The notes: generated by a model from the sequence alone, not told the origin. Shown: positions 1 to 13,018, counted from the stretch's first letter. The stretch is 64,000 nt of DNA from Tritrichomonas musculus (GCA_039105265.1 JAPFFF010000006.1:6138001-6202000), one strand, 5' to 3'. Program-made: numbers and translations.

Positions 1-678
1 TAGATAAAGGAGCGGTTAAAATAGCTCTGGTTCCTCTTTTGCTTCTTCCACGGTTTCTTAACGTACAAACCGACATTCCCATTTCGTCAATAAATATAAA
101 TGACATTTTTAAATTGTCCATGAAATTTGAACAATATTCAATTCTTTGTCTTTTTGTTTCATCTGAATTTCTAGCTATTGGATCTATTCTAACTTTTTTA
201 AAGTAACTAATTGACCATTCAAATAACTACTCAAAGTTGAAGCTGTGATTTCAGGGAAATTATTTTGAATACCTTTATCATTTATTTCTCCAAGTGTCAA
301 AACAGGATTCTCTTCAATCCATTTTATAGCAGTTTCAATTTGCAAATCATCCCATTAATTTTTGTGATTGGGATGTGTCCATTTTGTCATTATTTTTCCC
401 TGATTTTCAATTACCTTATAAAATGTTGTTTTATGATAACCTAGCGAAAATGTAAATTCTTTGGCAAAACGGACACCATTTTTATTATATGCTTGCCATA
501 TTTTCAATGCATCACTTTTAGATAACTTTTTTCTTTTTTCTTTTCTATTTTTTTTCTTTTCTTCTTTATTTCCATTACTAATTGTTCTGTCGTTATTATT
601 TTGAATATCTGCTTCTTCATTATCTTCATTATTTTGATTTTCTATTTGAACATTATTAGTGAAATTTCCATTATCATT
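1..678 (-). pseudogene. Tc1/mariner (IS630-type) transposase remnant
   Basis: Read on the minus strand, this begins with an Asn/Glu-rich then Lys-rich leader and a helix-turn-helix region (LSKSDALKIWQAYNKNG). A second recognition region follows (WIEENPVLTLGEINDKG ... LKKLE), then the start of a DDE domain (FIFIDEMGMSVCTLRNRG), where the D of IDE is the expected first catalytic acid. This order is that of Tc1/mariner/IS630 transposases, which cut and paste DNA at TA sites. It is broken: an in-frame TAA lies near 355-357 and the frame changes near 190-200. The catalytic C-terminal part runs off the window. It differs clearly from the transposase at 13025-14107, so it is another family. The exact start is unclear and no terminal repeat was found on the 690-880 side. 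Confidence 0.75.
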
Positions 679-883
679 TGAACATTATTAGGTCCCAATT
701 TTTTTGAATTAATTGAAATCATTAAATAAATTTTTCAGATAAAAAACGATTAATTTTTTTTTATATATTCTAATATTCAATAAAAATATTAATATTTTGA
801 ATATAAATGCAGATTCATATAATTATATATATATATTATTAAAATTATATTTTTATTTTAATAAGATATTTATTCAAATTTTA

Positions 884-1657
884 CAGCTGTTTCGGAAATA
901 GATTAGAATTTTTTGGAAATAAAATAGTAACCGTTTTATTTTTTTGGAAATTAAATATTTTTTTTTTGGAAATAAAATAGGAACGATCATTTTATATTCA
1001 ATTTTATCATACTCAAAAACGGAATTAAAAGATAGATTAAAGAAATTTTATGGCGTTTTACATATTATTATGCTAATATATACATGAGTTTTGTTTTTAA
1101 CAGTTCAATATGAAACATAGAGTATGTTATTGTGTTTTTAATATGATATTACTAAAATATTGTTTTCATCCAAAATTACTCAATAAAATCTTCAATTTAT
1201 CGACAATTATGCATTTTTTATGATTTTTAATATGAAAATTGATGATAATGAATATTTTGAAAAATCTCTTTCATTAATGAAAAAATCACTTTATTTATGA
1301 TTATTATTGATTATTATATCGAATATGAAAAGAAATTTTCTTTTTGTTTTATCCAGGATATAATATAAAAAAGATATTATGCAATCGGTGAAATATCAAT
1401 TATAAAGTATCTTTTTAATAACATCTGTCAAAATATATTAAATTGGCAAAAGATTGTTTAGATGTAATTAATATTTGCTTCTGATTTAAATGTTTTTCAT
1501 CAACAAAAATTTTGGAAATTGAATGCAAAATAATCGTTCACTATTTTATTTCCAAAAAAAAATATTTTATTTCCAAAAATATTTTAACGGTTTTATAAAC
1601 CATTCAAATCATGCTATTTTATTTCCAAAAAATTCTAATCTATTTCCGAAACAGCTG
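884..1657. mobile_element. Mariner-type MITE with TA duplication
   Basis: The two ends are inverted copies starting CAGCTGTTTCGGAAATAGAT, with a TA on each outer side (882-883 and 1658-1659). TTTTGGAAATAAAATAG-like motifs repeat inside each end (about 905-985 and 1541-1630) in opposite orientation. The TA duplication and CAG/CTG ends fit a non-autonomous Tc1/mariner derivative. At 774 bp it holds no credible gene; the short open frame inside is made of the terminal repeat itself. Confidence 0.8.
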
Positions 1658-1902
1658 TATCAAAATAAAAATAGATTTATAAAAAAAAAGAGATATGGTT
1701 ATAAATTGACCTTATAATGTTATTTTTATGTATTTTTATATAATAATAAAGGATTAAATTAGATTTATTTGTTTATTTATTATTAATTTTATATATATAA
1801 TTTATTTTAATATTTATATTAAATGTATATATATAATTGATCAAGAAATATATATAATAAATAATACATACTTTCAATGATATTCAATTTTCAATAATTA
1901 GT

Positions 1903-4650
1903 AAAGGTCGTACAACTGAATTTTTACAGTAAAACTCAATGATTGGTTTGTTTAAACTAATTATATTTTATTATAATAATAATAATCAGTTTTATAAATA
2001 TTTGCATCGTACAAAATTCAAATTAAAATAAAAACTAAAAGGATATAAGTATATATTAAATTTTCTTCAGAAAATAAATTTGAGTATTTTATCTCAATTT
2101 ATTTTAATTATTTTTGATAAGAATTTTATAACACTTTATAAAAATTTAGAATATCGATAACTTTTTATATAATTTATTCTAATCATTAATTCTTTTGATA
2201 TCTTTTTATATGCTTTTAAAACATTAAGTGTTATATAAAAATAGTTATTATTATTGAAAAAATTTCATTTTTTAGCCAAAAAATCTAGAAAAAATGAATT
2301 TGTTGAATTATTAAATGATGATTTTAAAAAAATTGGACGTTACAGGAGCCCAATGAAGAATACAATTTTATTTATATGCATTTACTTTCTAATATATTTG
2401 AATTTCATTCTAAATCAAATGTCAGTTTTTTCTAAAAATGAAGATTTAGTTGATTGGTTTCATAAATATAAAAAGTTTAATATTTCAATTACTGAAGGAT
2501 TTCGTCAAAAAGCAAAATATTATTTGTATAACACATAGTATACCCATTCAAATGGCATCTATATTTTTTAAATGATACAAAAATTTAAGAAATCGATATA
2601 TATTGAATAGAGGAGATGAAAAACGAATTTGCTGAAGGGTTTGGATAAATATTTTGCCACAGCATTTTATACTTATTTATGAATATAAATATACACTTTT
2701 TATGAAGATTTAGTCCTTCAATTTTGAGAAAATAGGTTGGCAATATATGATGTGATTTCATGACCGTTTGAAGATACTTGAATATTATTAAAAAATTAAT
2801 AATAATATTAATATAACTAGATGAAATAATATTTCAAAATAGTTTAATTTTAAATATTCTTTGAAATATTGCCAAAACAATTTTTTTGGTAATATTTTTC
2901 TTAAATATCTTTTTATAATTTTCACCCGGTATTGAGTTACATAAATATTTAATCATGTAATAAATATTAAATCCATAAATATGCTTTTTAAAAAAGAATA
3001 TTATATAGAATAACATAAAAAAATCAGTTATTTATAAAGCTATATATTAAACGATCATATTCTATTCATATTTTCAATATATCAGAATATTTGAATTTAA
3101 TATTATTAAAATTATCTAAAAAATTAAATAGGCAATAAGTTCTTCAAAAAAGAATATTTTTGATTCGTTTCGATTTATTCAATAATTATTTTTGAATAAT
3201 TTGATGTTGTAAACATAGATTTCGAATATCAAAAGCTTAATGCTATCATATTTTTATTTGATACATTGTATTAAAGATTACATAAAAAAGAGAAAACCAT
3301 ATAATAAAATATTGTAAAATAAATTAAGTGTAGCAAAAAGTTTAGCTGTTCAAAATAAAAAGCATGCAAATAATTATGCATTTCATATATCTCAATCAAT
3401 AAATGTAGAATGAATAAAAATTTAATATTATTTTAATTATACCACTTATTAAAATGATAGATATTCATATAAAAAACTTCTATAATAAATCTTTAGAGAA
3501 TTTTTGAGGAAAACTTTAGTTTTAAAAAACTTTTTCAGAGATACAGAATATTTTAAAATGTAAATTTTCCAAAATTACAGGAGAAATTTTTAAATTAAAA
3601 CATGAATTTATAAATTATAATAGATATAAAATTAATATAATATATTAATGATTCAATTCTTTCTGCAAAAAATTTAATATGATCCAAAATATGATCAAAA
3701 TGTACGTTTATTTTATATTTAACGTATTTTTCAAATTAAACACAAATATCTTGGAAAATTTTAAAATCTTTTGATATAATTATAATTTATATAACAAAAA
3801 AATTATTAAAACATACATATTTATCAAAAAAGTAAGATTTGCTATTTGCAATGAATTGGAAAATCAATTTAATTTAATATTCAAACGCTTAAACAAAATG
3901 GCTTTTAGTTTCGCCAGAAAATATTTTTGCTATTTAAAATATATTATTTAACAAATTTATTTTATTTTTTATTTTTACTTAAATACTTACATAAAAAAAG
4001 ATTCACATCATTTTTTTGGATCAAAGTGTCAAAAAAACGAAAATTAAGCAAAATTAAAATGGCTTAAATTTTTTATCTAGAAAAAAAATTCACAAATTCA
4101 TAATATTTTTATTATGAACATGTTATGTCTTATCAATGCTTAAAAAATCTCGATACCGGGTGATCTGTAAATTTTTTTTTGCGTTTGAAGTTTTGTGAAA
4201 AAATTGATGTTTTTTCGTTTTCATATGATCAACATTGATTTATTAGTTTCCGATCAATGATCTAAAAACAACTTAGGATATTAATACTTATTTTCTATTT
4301 CTTTTAAATCAGTCACTGCCAGATCACGAAAAAGGGTATCTAAAAAATTGAATTTGTCACCTCATTTTTTCGAAAGGTAGGCTAGTTATAACAAATTTAA
4401 GAGAATATATTAGTTAGTGCATTAATTATCTATCGAATGGCATATATATTGTTTGCCATAATTGCATATTTATAAAATGCATCTCCTCTTATTGAATTTT
4501 AATTAAAGTTTTTATTTCAACGATTACATTTTATAATATATGATATAAAATATATAAATTATATAATATAATCATTAATTAAATTATTCATTAAGATAAA
4601 TATAAATTTATTTAATTTTATTTTTTATTCAATTTAGTTGTACGACCTTT
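1903..4650. mobile_element. Decayed DNA transposon, 15-bp TIR, 8-bp duplication
   Basis: A perfect 15-bp inverted repeat, AAAGGTCGTACAACT, bounds the element, and both sides carry the direct repeat TAATTAGT (1895-1902 and 4651-4658). An 8-bp duplication fits hAT or P elements. The only coding trace, at 2254-2538, resembles by eye a segment of the P-like transposase at 56951-59140 (a run around GRYRSPMKN against HARKYSESLK, then YNLLRKFI-like text). That suggests the same superfamily. The rest is AT-rich and without frames, so the copy is old or non-autonomous. Confidence 0.7.
2254..2538 (+). pseudogene. Possible P-like transposase fragment
   Basis: A 94-codon frame inside the 1903-4650 transposon. 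It opens with a TTG, not an ATG, so it is better read as a leftover piece than a gene. Its middle resembles the region just before the catalytic core of the P-like transposase at 56951-59140, sharing spaced Tyr, Phe and Lys positions. No catalytic motif is present. The match is by eye only and could be chance in AT-rich sequence. Confidence 0.35.
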
Positions 4651-4658
4651 TAATTAGT

Positions 4659-6190
4659 ATGAAAATAATTTATTGAAATTCTAATCGTCTAGCGAGTAAA
4701 TTGAGAGATTTAACTCAAATAATTTTGAAAGAATTGAATCTATCGTTCGAATTTTTTTGTCGAGGTTAGTTCTCTCGCCAAATACTTGATAAATAATATT
4801 TTTGATAAATGATTGTTAATATATAATACTATTTTTTTTTTCAATCTAAAATTTTGGAGTTGAAATTGAGTTCTATTTACGAATATTTCATTTTGAAAAA
4901 ATACATTATTTTTTACTGAACAAATAACTGATTTGCTATTAATAAACATCAAATGATTTATCTATTTAATTTATTTAATTATCATTAATTTTTTCAGAAT
5001 GATTTAAATTTGATTTTTCATAAACTGCTTCAATAGTACTTTTTATTATTATTATATATTATAAAATAATGTTATTATTTATATTCAAATGTTTAATTGT
5101 TTATATATTGTTTTTTTTATGAGTTATATATAAATTATTTACTTCAAAAAAATATCTCATTTAATTTGAATAATCTCATAGAATCGGTCAGACTGTTTGT
5201 GAATAAATAAAAAATGCTAAAAATATTGAAAGAATTTTGGAAGTCCTGGCAGATGGACCAGTGTATTTCAGAGAAATTATTAATAATTTTTATTTTGTGA
5301 ATAAATAAAAAATGCTAAAAAAAATTGAATGAGTTTTGTAAGTCCACAGGTCCATGGACTTTAACAAGTCTGATACTAATTTTATGTAAATCAAATTTAT
5401 ATATAATACAAGCATATATAAATAATTATATATTAAAATAATTATAAATTTTCTTTCAATAAATGTTGGGATATTTAATATTTCCAACAAATCTTTGATA
5501 TAATAAATTTTGAGAATAGTTTAAACTCAGGAAAATAAAGTTCGGTCTTCTCAATTTTGATAAGATATGGAAATTTTGAATTTTTTCTTTCAAAAAATTG
5601 AGAAATAGGAGTTTTAAATTGGTAAATTTTAGAGATATTTTATTATTCACTTTTGCCCAGAAAAAGTCGAACTTTTCCAAGGGAAAAGTGAATTTTGAAC
5701 ATCCCTAGTAAATTTAGACCTCGGACTTTTTTTCAAAGATCCTTCAAATTTTGAATTGATAAATTAAAAATTTGAATTGCATGATCAGCTAAAGAAAAAA
5801 AATGTGAAAATTTTTCACAATTTTTGAAGGATCTTTGAAAAAAAGTATTCAAAAATAAAATTCTGTGAATTCAATTTTCTGATGATTCGTTATTTAATAT
5901 TTTTATTTCCTTAAGAAATCAATGAAAATGATATACCCAAATACTTCAAAACTTAATTGAAATTCATAAATCTCTTCTATATTTAGCAACACATATATAC
6001 ATATATATAGCTCAAGTTACTTTCTTTAGTGTTGGCTTTGTTTTGTTGAAATATTAGCTATTTTTCTAATTATAACCTTCATTTTGAGAAATATATTTTA
6101 TTTTCAAATAGTATAAACCACATTAATTTGCATTGCTTTCATTTTATACTTTTATCCTAACGCAAAAATCACTCATATATAATTCAGTTC
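4659..6190. other. Gene-free stretch with a repeat pair and a foldback
   Basis: No credible gene. A roughly 65-bp sequence beginning TTGTGAATAAATAAAAAATG occurs near 5198 and again near 5296, a 98-bp offset, ending in similar GTCC/GGACC-containing text. At 5725-5846 there is a foldback: 5725-5753 is the inverse of 5821-5846 around AAAGATCCTTCAA, with a loop of about 70 bp. The last 100 bases are the presumed leader of the Helitron. Confidence 0.5.
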
Positions 6191-7439
6191 ATGCCTAAAG
6201 GAAGAAATAATTATCAATCAAATACTGCTTTGAAAAGACTATTCAACACAATCATACAGATACCAGGTGAAAATCAAATAGAAATAGCATTTAATAATTT
6301 CATCAATGCAAGCGGGACGTCAACAATTATCATCGATGAAAAATTGTTTTCTCAGCATATAAATAATATTCATAGCTTCCTAAATTTGCACAAGCAAAAA
6401 TCAATTGCTATAATTTCAAGCACTGTTGAAACATCACAATTGTTAGGAGATTTTATCCGCATCGTAGATTTATTTTTTTTGTTGAGAATAATCAAATTAG
6501 TTCTTTTAAAGTATCAAAGGATTTGCCAGATGTTATTTCAGAAGCCTTCAATTTTCAGCAAGTTAAAGCTTACAATTTTAGTTTTAATAAAAGTTGTCAA
6601 TTCATGCTTGATAAGAAAAAATTCATCATGGATTTGCCTTTCCCTGATAACTCTGCCAAAGAAGGTAAAATTTCGATTATTCAGTTCTAAGAAATTACCT
6701 ACTTCCAGGAATTATTGATGGTTCAAAAAGGTGTTCAAATTGTGGCGCATTACTCTTGAATTCAAAAAAGTATCCAGAAAATTGTTGTAATCACATTGAA
6801 AACATAAAAGATCATATGATATCATTTGAAAAGCCACCATCTTATTTGATAAGTATGTTGAAAAATTTCCGAAAGAGGCCAGACATGATTCGTTTAGTAA
6901 ATAGATGTTGTAGGCCATGCATTCAAAATACATCGATCCAATATGCCAATGTCTATTCTACGATGTTTTTAAATGAAATACCATATGCTGTTGATTCAAG
7001 GTTTCAATTTGTTCAACCTTCTTTCTTAATATTCAATAAGAATGATTCTCGTCTCAAATCTTGGAAAAAAAAGATTGAAGACTATATTGAAATTTTGGAT
7101 ACATGTAAGGAATTTATCAAAAACAGTGCAAGATTGACAGATTTTATGACAAATGCAATAAAACAGATAGGTAATGTTGGAGAATATGTGGTATTTATCC
7201 AGAATATTACGCATAATGGAATGAATAGTGCTTTTATCGAAAATGGATTAAACTTTCAAAAAGTTCCACCAATTGAAGGTATTTTGAAAAATAGAATAGA
7301 AAGTGACCATAGTGTTAATCCAACAAATGAAAACAATAATTCGGTCCATACAATTAATGATTCTACTTTAGATAATGATACTCCTTTAGAAAAAGAGAAT
7401 CAAGATAATATTGATAACATTGATTCGAATGTCATGTAA
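6191..7439 (+). pseudogene. Helitron N-terminal region with zinc-finger-like cysteines
   Basis: The ATG at 6191 opens a frame of about 175 codons of unrecognised sequence (MPKGRNNYQSNTALKRLF). The frame then changes, and a second stretch reads CSNCGALLLNSKKYPENCCN from about 6734. The C-x2-C and CC pairing is the type of zinc motif found near the start of Helitron Rep-Hel proteins. A conserved-looking block follows, then an Asn/Asp-rich tail. A TAA at 7437-7439 cuts this from the next part, which continues in the same frame. This makes it a broken part of the Rep-helicase gene, not a separate gene. Confidence 0.55.
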
Positions 7440-7562
7440 ATTGATTTACCACAGAATTATGACCCAGATGAAGGAAATGATGAGAATTCTGATAGCATTC
7501 CAAATAAAATCTTACAGTACAAAACAAAACCAATTTATTCCAGTTCTTCAGATTATGATCAG

Positions 7563-8604
7563 TTGATATATCCTATATTATTCTGGAATGGTAAAGGCGG
7601 TTGCGGTAAATTGGACAATGAAACTAAATTTGATACTACAACTTTTCGATATACAGTTGTTGCAATGGCAATGCAAGGTTCAGACTATTTCTTTAACCAA
7701 TGCAGTTCATTGAGAGAGGAATTTATATGTAGTGCATATGGAAGACTACAACAAATGAGAATAAATTATTTTTTTCATGTTCAGAAAAAAATGTTCTTGG
7801 AAAATGAATATAAAGAAAGAAATAACCCCGATAAGACAAATATTGATTTTGGAATCAAAACATTTGTACCTGATACTTTAGTAGGTAGTTATGCTTACTG
7901 GAAAAAAGTAACAAATCAGGCGTTTTATCTAACTTTAGTATTAGGTGCTCCAAAATTTTTTGTGACAATAACTTTTAATCCTAAAAATAATGAAGTTATT
8001 GCATTGAATGGTCATCAGAATATCATGAATAATTCTCCATTGATTACAAGGTTATTTAATCAAAAAAAGAATTGTATGATCGTATTTAAAAAGTAGCAAA
8101 ATCTTAGGAAAAATTGATGGATTACTTTGGAGAATTGAATATCAACAGAGAGGTTATCCACATTGTCATATTTTGATTTGGAGCGATTTTGACCCCGAGG
8201 ATATATCAAAAATTGATTCTGTAATAACATGCAAACTTCCAAAATATGATCCATATGTCGAAAATAATGAAAACTGGAATTTATTACGGGACTTATCATC
8301 AAAATATATGACGCATAAATGTACCACTCGATGTAAAGGGGAAGATATGAAAAACCCTTGCAGCTATGGATATCCAAAAAATGAAAGGAAATACACAGAA
8401 GTGATCAATTGAAAAATTGAATATGCCATAGGTCCAAATGATGGGAATATTGTCCCTCATAATCCACAAATTCTCGCATTATATAGAGGGCATGTTGAAA
8501 TCGAAACAATTCAATCATCATCCTGTATTGGATATGTTCTGAAATATGTATCGAAAAATTCTGATATCGGAGAAGTTTCAGTTAAAAAAACCAAATATTT
8601 TGGA
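7563..8604 (+). pseudogene. Helitron Rep (HUH nuclease) domain, broken
   Basis: The text YPILFWNGKGGCG, then REEFICSAYGRLQQMRINYF and APKFFVTITFNPKNNE, matches the Helitron-like N domain that precedes the nuclease. After a frame change near 8060-8100, QQRGYPHCHILIW gives the HUH motif (HCH), whose two histidines bind the metal ion. After a TGA at 8410-8412, SSSCIGYVLKYVSKNSD gives the two tyrosines (YVLKY) that attack the DNA strand in rolling-circle transposition. Catalytic motifs are therefore kept although the frame is broken. Confidence 0.75.
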
Positions 8605-10188
8605 ATGGAAATAGGTGAAAACGATTTTCTTAGAAAATATGCAGCATCTCATGTTGCTTCTGCTACTGAAGCTTTCTTTAGTTTACAAGGAAACCATCGT
8701 TATCAAATAAGTCCTTCAGTAGCTTTGCTTCCAATTCATTTGGAGGGGAAAAAAATAATTTGTGTCCCTTTAAATCAAAAAGATCCCCAAAATGAAGACA
8801 AATTTCCTATGTCAAAATTGGAAAGATACTTTGCTCGACTTGATGGAGAAGTATTTGATGTCCTAAAATATTGCGATTATTATAGTTTTTACTTGATCAA
8901 TAGTAAAAAAAATTCAGCTTTTATTGATCATGGTAATCCTCCTTTTCGCGTCTCTAAAAAGAATAAAAGATCATATTGTGCAATAAAAATGGTTGATCTT
9001 TCTGATCATGAAAAATTTGCTTTAAGATTATTATTAATGAATATACCAGCAAGATCTTTTAATGAATTGAAAACCATTGAAAATAATGAGATGGATTCAT
9101 TTTACAATGCAGCCATGACTTTGGGATTGATAGGAAACATTTCAGAATATCAGATATGTTTAGATGAAGCAATTGAAGTGCATAGACCACCAGGTGATTT
9201 GAGGTTTTTAATTGTAATATTCTCTAGGCAAGGAGCTCCGTTTCGAGATTTATTGGAGCAATATCATGATTATTTAACAAGCGATCTCGGTGACAAGTCA
9301 TTATTTTCAGAAATGGCAAAAATTATTAATCATATGAATTTACCGGTACCTCCATTTTTGACCACCGATTATCTTGATATGTCTCAACCAATAAATGAAA
9401 ATTTTTCTGGGGAGGTTTTAAATGATTTACAAAAATATGTGTTGAATACAATTCATGATTTATTAAGTTCAGAAACAAAACCGTATAATTTAATGTTTTT
9501 ACAGGGAAGAGCAGGAACAGGTAAGACCTATACAGCAAATGTCATAATAAATACTTTAAGAGGAAATGGATTTAAAGTTTTGGTAACAGGTACAACAGGA
9601 ATTGCAGCTTCTCAATATAAACAAGGATTGACTTGCCATTCTTTATTTAAATTGCAAATAGATCAATTGACACAAAACAAAGACTTAGTATGTAATATCG
9701 GTTATGGAACGCAAAGAGCAAAAGAAATTCTTGAAGCGGATTTGATAATAATAGATGAAATTTCAATGTTAACCATTAATACTGCAGATCAAATTAATTA
9801 TACATTACGAATGTTGGTTTTTTTCCAATTATCTGAAATCTATCAGAATAACACAATAGACTTTGATTCAATTCCTCCTTTTGGTGGGAAAATGATTCTA
9901 TTTGTTGGCGATTTACTACAGCTTCCTCCGGTAATTAAAAATTCAAACGCTTCTGTGGCAAGCAAATTAATAACATGTTGTCCTTTTTGGAAAAATGTGA
10001 AGTTATTCGGTTTAAAAGATGCAATCCGTTGTTCAAACCAAATTTGGAATGATTTTTTGGTCAATATTGGTAATGGTAAAACAGGCCAATATAACAGTTG
10101 GTATGATTTACAAAAAGATTGCAATATTACAGTTACCAGAGATTTCGATGTTGCAAAAGATTTTTTCATACAGAATATAGATTTATAA
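8605..10188 (+). pseudogene. Helitron PIF1-type helicase, N-terminal half
   Basis: A 527-codon frame that continues the Rep part. From about residue 300 it holds a superfamily 1B helicase core: Walker A GRAGTGKT, motif Ia VTGTTGIAAS, Walker B IIIDEIS and GDLLQLPP. PIF1-family helicases unwind DNA 5' to 3'; in Helitrons this provides strand displacement during rolling-circle transfer. The C-terminal helicase motifs lie in the next frame (10412 on), after a degraded interval of about 220 bp. The first in-frame ATG is not a true start, because homology runs upstream of it. Confidence 0.8.
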
Positions 10189-10411
10189 GGCAAATTTCCT
10201 CTTGATAGACAATGGTTGATATGATAAATGGATATTTTCTTGAGCTGCGATTAAAATTTGATAAACGAAACGATTTGGGACCTTTCTTTTCATCAACTGA
10301 AATTTTACCAATATTTGCTGAATCAGAGATAAGCAAAGAAATAAATATGTCCGAAGCATTAGATTTGTTAATAAAATAAATATAAAAGATATTCCTCCAT
10401 CAAGAATAGAT

Positions 10412-11292
10412 TTGCTAATAGGTGAACCAATGTGTTTAATGAGAAATATAAATACTGCAGAGGGAATGGTTAAAAACCAAAGATGCTATGTTGTTAATCG
10501 AACACCAAACTCTGTTATCATTGAATTCGAAGATAAATCAACAAAAACATTACATAGAATTAATTTTGAAGGTGAAACAAATGGAATAAAATTCATTCGT
10601 CATCAAGTACCATTACGCCCATTATATCCAGGAACAATACATAAATCACAAGGAATGACTTTGGATAGAGTTGTTGTAGACTTAAAATCTGATTTTTGGG
10701 AACATGGCCAATTATATGTGGCTTTATCTCGAGTTAGAGATCCTTCAAAAATATGTATTCTTTTGCCTCAAAACGAAACAGAAAATGATGATAAAATCAA
10801 GCCTGTTAGTGATAAAGGAATAGTTGATTTAGTGTGTTCAATTGAAAACCAAAATATTCAAGGAATCAATGAAACTGATGGTTATATACAAAATTTGAGT
10901 CAATTCAGTTTGAGCGAAGAAAATAGTCCAATTGAACCCAATCCTTTGCAAATGACTTCATTTGATAAATTAAGTTATATCGAAGATGATCCTGCTTTAA
11001 ATGGAGAACATTACAATATCTGTTCAAATGAATCATACCAACCAGAAATGGAAATCTTAAATAGAGCTAGAGATGATACAAATATAACATTTAATCAACA
11101 GCCTCAAAATATAAATAATCAAAATAATTTTCAAAATTTGATTTGTGATATGAATCATTCATCCATCATTATGAATCCGAATTTAGTAACAAATGAAAAT
11201 TCAAACATACTTAGTTTTACATTATCAGATCTTGAAGAATTAAATAAGCTTCTTTTCAGTTCAAATAATTTTAATCCGATCAATTTTATTCA

Positions 11293-11323
<31 letters not shown>

Positions 11324-12373
11324 CAAAATTATTTCAAGATACGCGATTATGAACATTTATTTGTGAATAATAAAAATAATGATGATATGTTTCAAAGTTT
11401 TGATGATTTATATCCCAAAATCAGAGATATTTTCCATGATAATTTTCAATTGTATGATATAGACAGTATTCAATGGAAAATGAATAAATTTATAGGTCTG
11501 AAAAATTTTGGTCACACATGCTACCTAAATTCAGTAATACAAGTTTTATCTAATTCATTTTATTTTCGAAGATGTATATGGAACATTGATTTCAACTGTT
11601 CCATTATTGAATCATTTCAAAGTATTTTTTATCAATTATCTTTTAATCGGAAAATTCAAAACTTCATTGTTCAGCCATATAATCTGATTCAAGCGTTAAA
11701 TCTAGAAAATTTTATTAATGCTCCATTAGATGCGCATGAAATACTTATGAAAATACTGAACAAATTTGTTGACTTAAAATTCTTTGAACTAGTATCATAT
11801 TTCGTTTTAGTTTCAAAGATTCAAACAATTCATACAACTGAAATTAACGAATCAACAGATATCAGTGAATATACGTTTTCAATTACAATTGACCAAAAAA
11901 TAAGTAGCTCAGTAGCTGATGAAATAATGCGACTAGAAGATTTCTCCGGTTTCATCGATAAAAATATTTTTAGAATATCATATTTTTCGCATCTGCCGAA
12001 AATATTAATTGTATACATTAATAGAACTCTATATAATTCTCAAACAAATCAGCCTGAAAAAAATATTATATGTTTTAAAATCAATGATGAATTAAATGTT
12101 TTAAATAAGGATACAAATATAAGATTAAAATATAGATTATTTGCAACAATTGTCCATGTTGGAGAATCTGCTGAAAATGGTCATTATGTTTCCTTATTAC
12201 GATTTTTATATAACAGCAATATCGTTTATTTCCGTTTTAGCGATTCACACGTTAATGAAATATCACAAAATGATTTTTATGATGATTCTAACGGGAATTT
12301 ATATAATAATAGTTGCGCAACGTTAGCTTTTTATATCCAGGAAAATGATTTTCCTTTAATTGGTAGAATTTAA
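10412..12373 (+). pseudogene. Helitron helicase C-terminus fused to ubiquitin-specific protease (C19)
   Basis: One open frame of about 650 codons. It begins with PIF1 motifs (GEPMCLMRN, PGTIHKSQGMTLDRVVVD, GQLYVALSRV). An Asn/Ser-rich linker with a poly-Lys tract from an A-run (11292-11314) follows, then a domain of about 290 residues with USP landmarks. These are the Cys box GLKNFGHTCYLNSVIQVL (Cys370), DAHEILMKIL, the His box ENGHYVSLLRF (His591) and FSDSHVNEI (Asp611). Those three residues correspond to the catalytic triad of C19 peptidases, which remove ubiquitin. No zinc-binding CxxC pairs of the USP fingers are visible, so the domain is small. The frame lacks its own ATG and reads from the helicase. 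Joining helicase and protease in one unbroken frame argues that the fusion belongs to the element. Confidence 0.8.
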
Positions 12374-12403
12374 TTTTCTAAAGTTTTTTAAAATTTTAAT
12401 TTA

Positions 12404-12590
12404 TTATTATATTTATTATATATATTTATATATATATATTTATATATATATATTTATATATATATATTTATATATATATATTTATATATATATATTTATA
12501 TATATATATTTATATATATATATTTATATATATATATTTATATATATATATTTATATATATATATTTATATATATATATTTATATATATA
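12404..12590. repeat. TA-rich minisatellite, 12-bp unit
   Basis: About fourteen tandem copies of the 12-base unit TATATATATTTA. They run directly up to the MITE at 12591-12885, and (TA)n resumes on its other side (12886-12914). A long Tyr/Ile frame across it is an artefact of the repeat. Confidence 0.9.
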
Positions 12591-12885
12591 ACGTTTATAA
12601 TTTTTTTTCAAGAATTTTAATTTTATTCCAGGATAACCGTTTTTTAATAATAAAATTTCAATAAGCTCATATAAAAAGTTTGTATTTTTTTAAAAAATTT
12701 ATGATTTTTTCCTTACCTTTTTTATTCAAATTTTTCCTTCTCAATTATAATCCCAGGATGATTGATCGTTTTTAATTCAATTTTTGAATTATATTTTGGT
12801 TGATAATCGACATGGTTAAATATTAAACCATCTTAAACGGTTATCCTAGAATAAAATAAACATCCTGGAATTAAATAACAAACGT
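12591..12885. mobile_element. 295-bp MITE inserted in TA satellite
   Basis: The ends are inverted copies of about 60 bp starting ACGTTTRT and containing CCAGGATAACCGTTTT near 12630 and its inverse near 12833-12850. TA flanks both sides (12589-12590 and 12886-12887), fitting mariner-type insertion, though the TA-rich host sequence weakens the duplication evidence. An internal CCAGGAT motif is repeated. No gene. Confidence 0.65.
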
Positions 12886-12916
<31 letters not shown>

Positions 12917-13018
12917 ACATGTAATAATATATATATATTATTACAAATAAAAAAATTTCTAATATAATTTTGCTAAGAATATTTTTTTTTAAAAAAAAAA
13001 GAATAAAATCCTCATAGA

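Larger units (their letters stand above)
6191..12373 (+). mobile_element. Decayed autonomous Helitron with a protease extension
   Basis: In order, the element holds an N-terminal zinc-finger region, a Helitron-like N domain, the HUH nuclease motif, the tyrosine pair, a PIF1-type helicase and a ubiquitin-specific protease domain. These are the parts of a rolling-circle Helitron plus one unusual addition. About six interruptions split it: a frame change between 6560 and 6720, a TAA at 7437-7439, a frame change near 8060-8100, a TGA at 8410-8412, and frame changes near 10190 and 10370. I could not find the Helitron ends (5' TC, 3' hairpin with CTRR). The 3' end may lie in the TA-rich repeat after 12404. 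Confidence 0.8.

Noticed and set aside
1523-1717. 64-codon frame
   Set aside because: It is formed by the inverted end of the MITE at 884-1657.
12360-12620. 86-codon Tyr/Ile frame
   Set aside because: It is a translation of the TATATATATTTA satellite.
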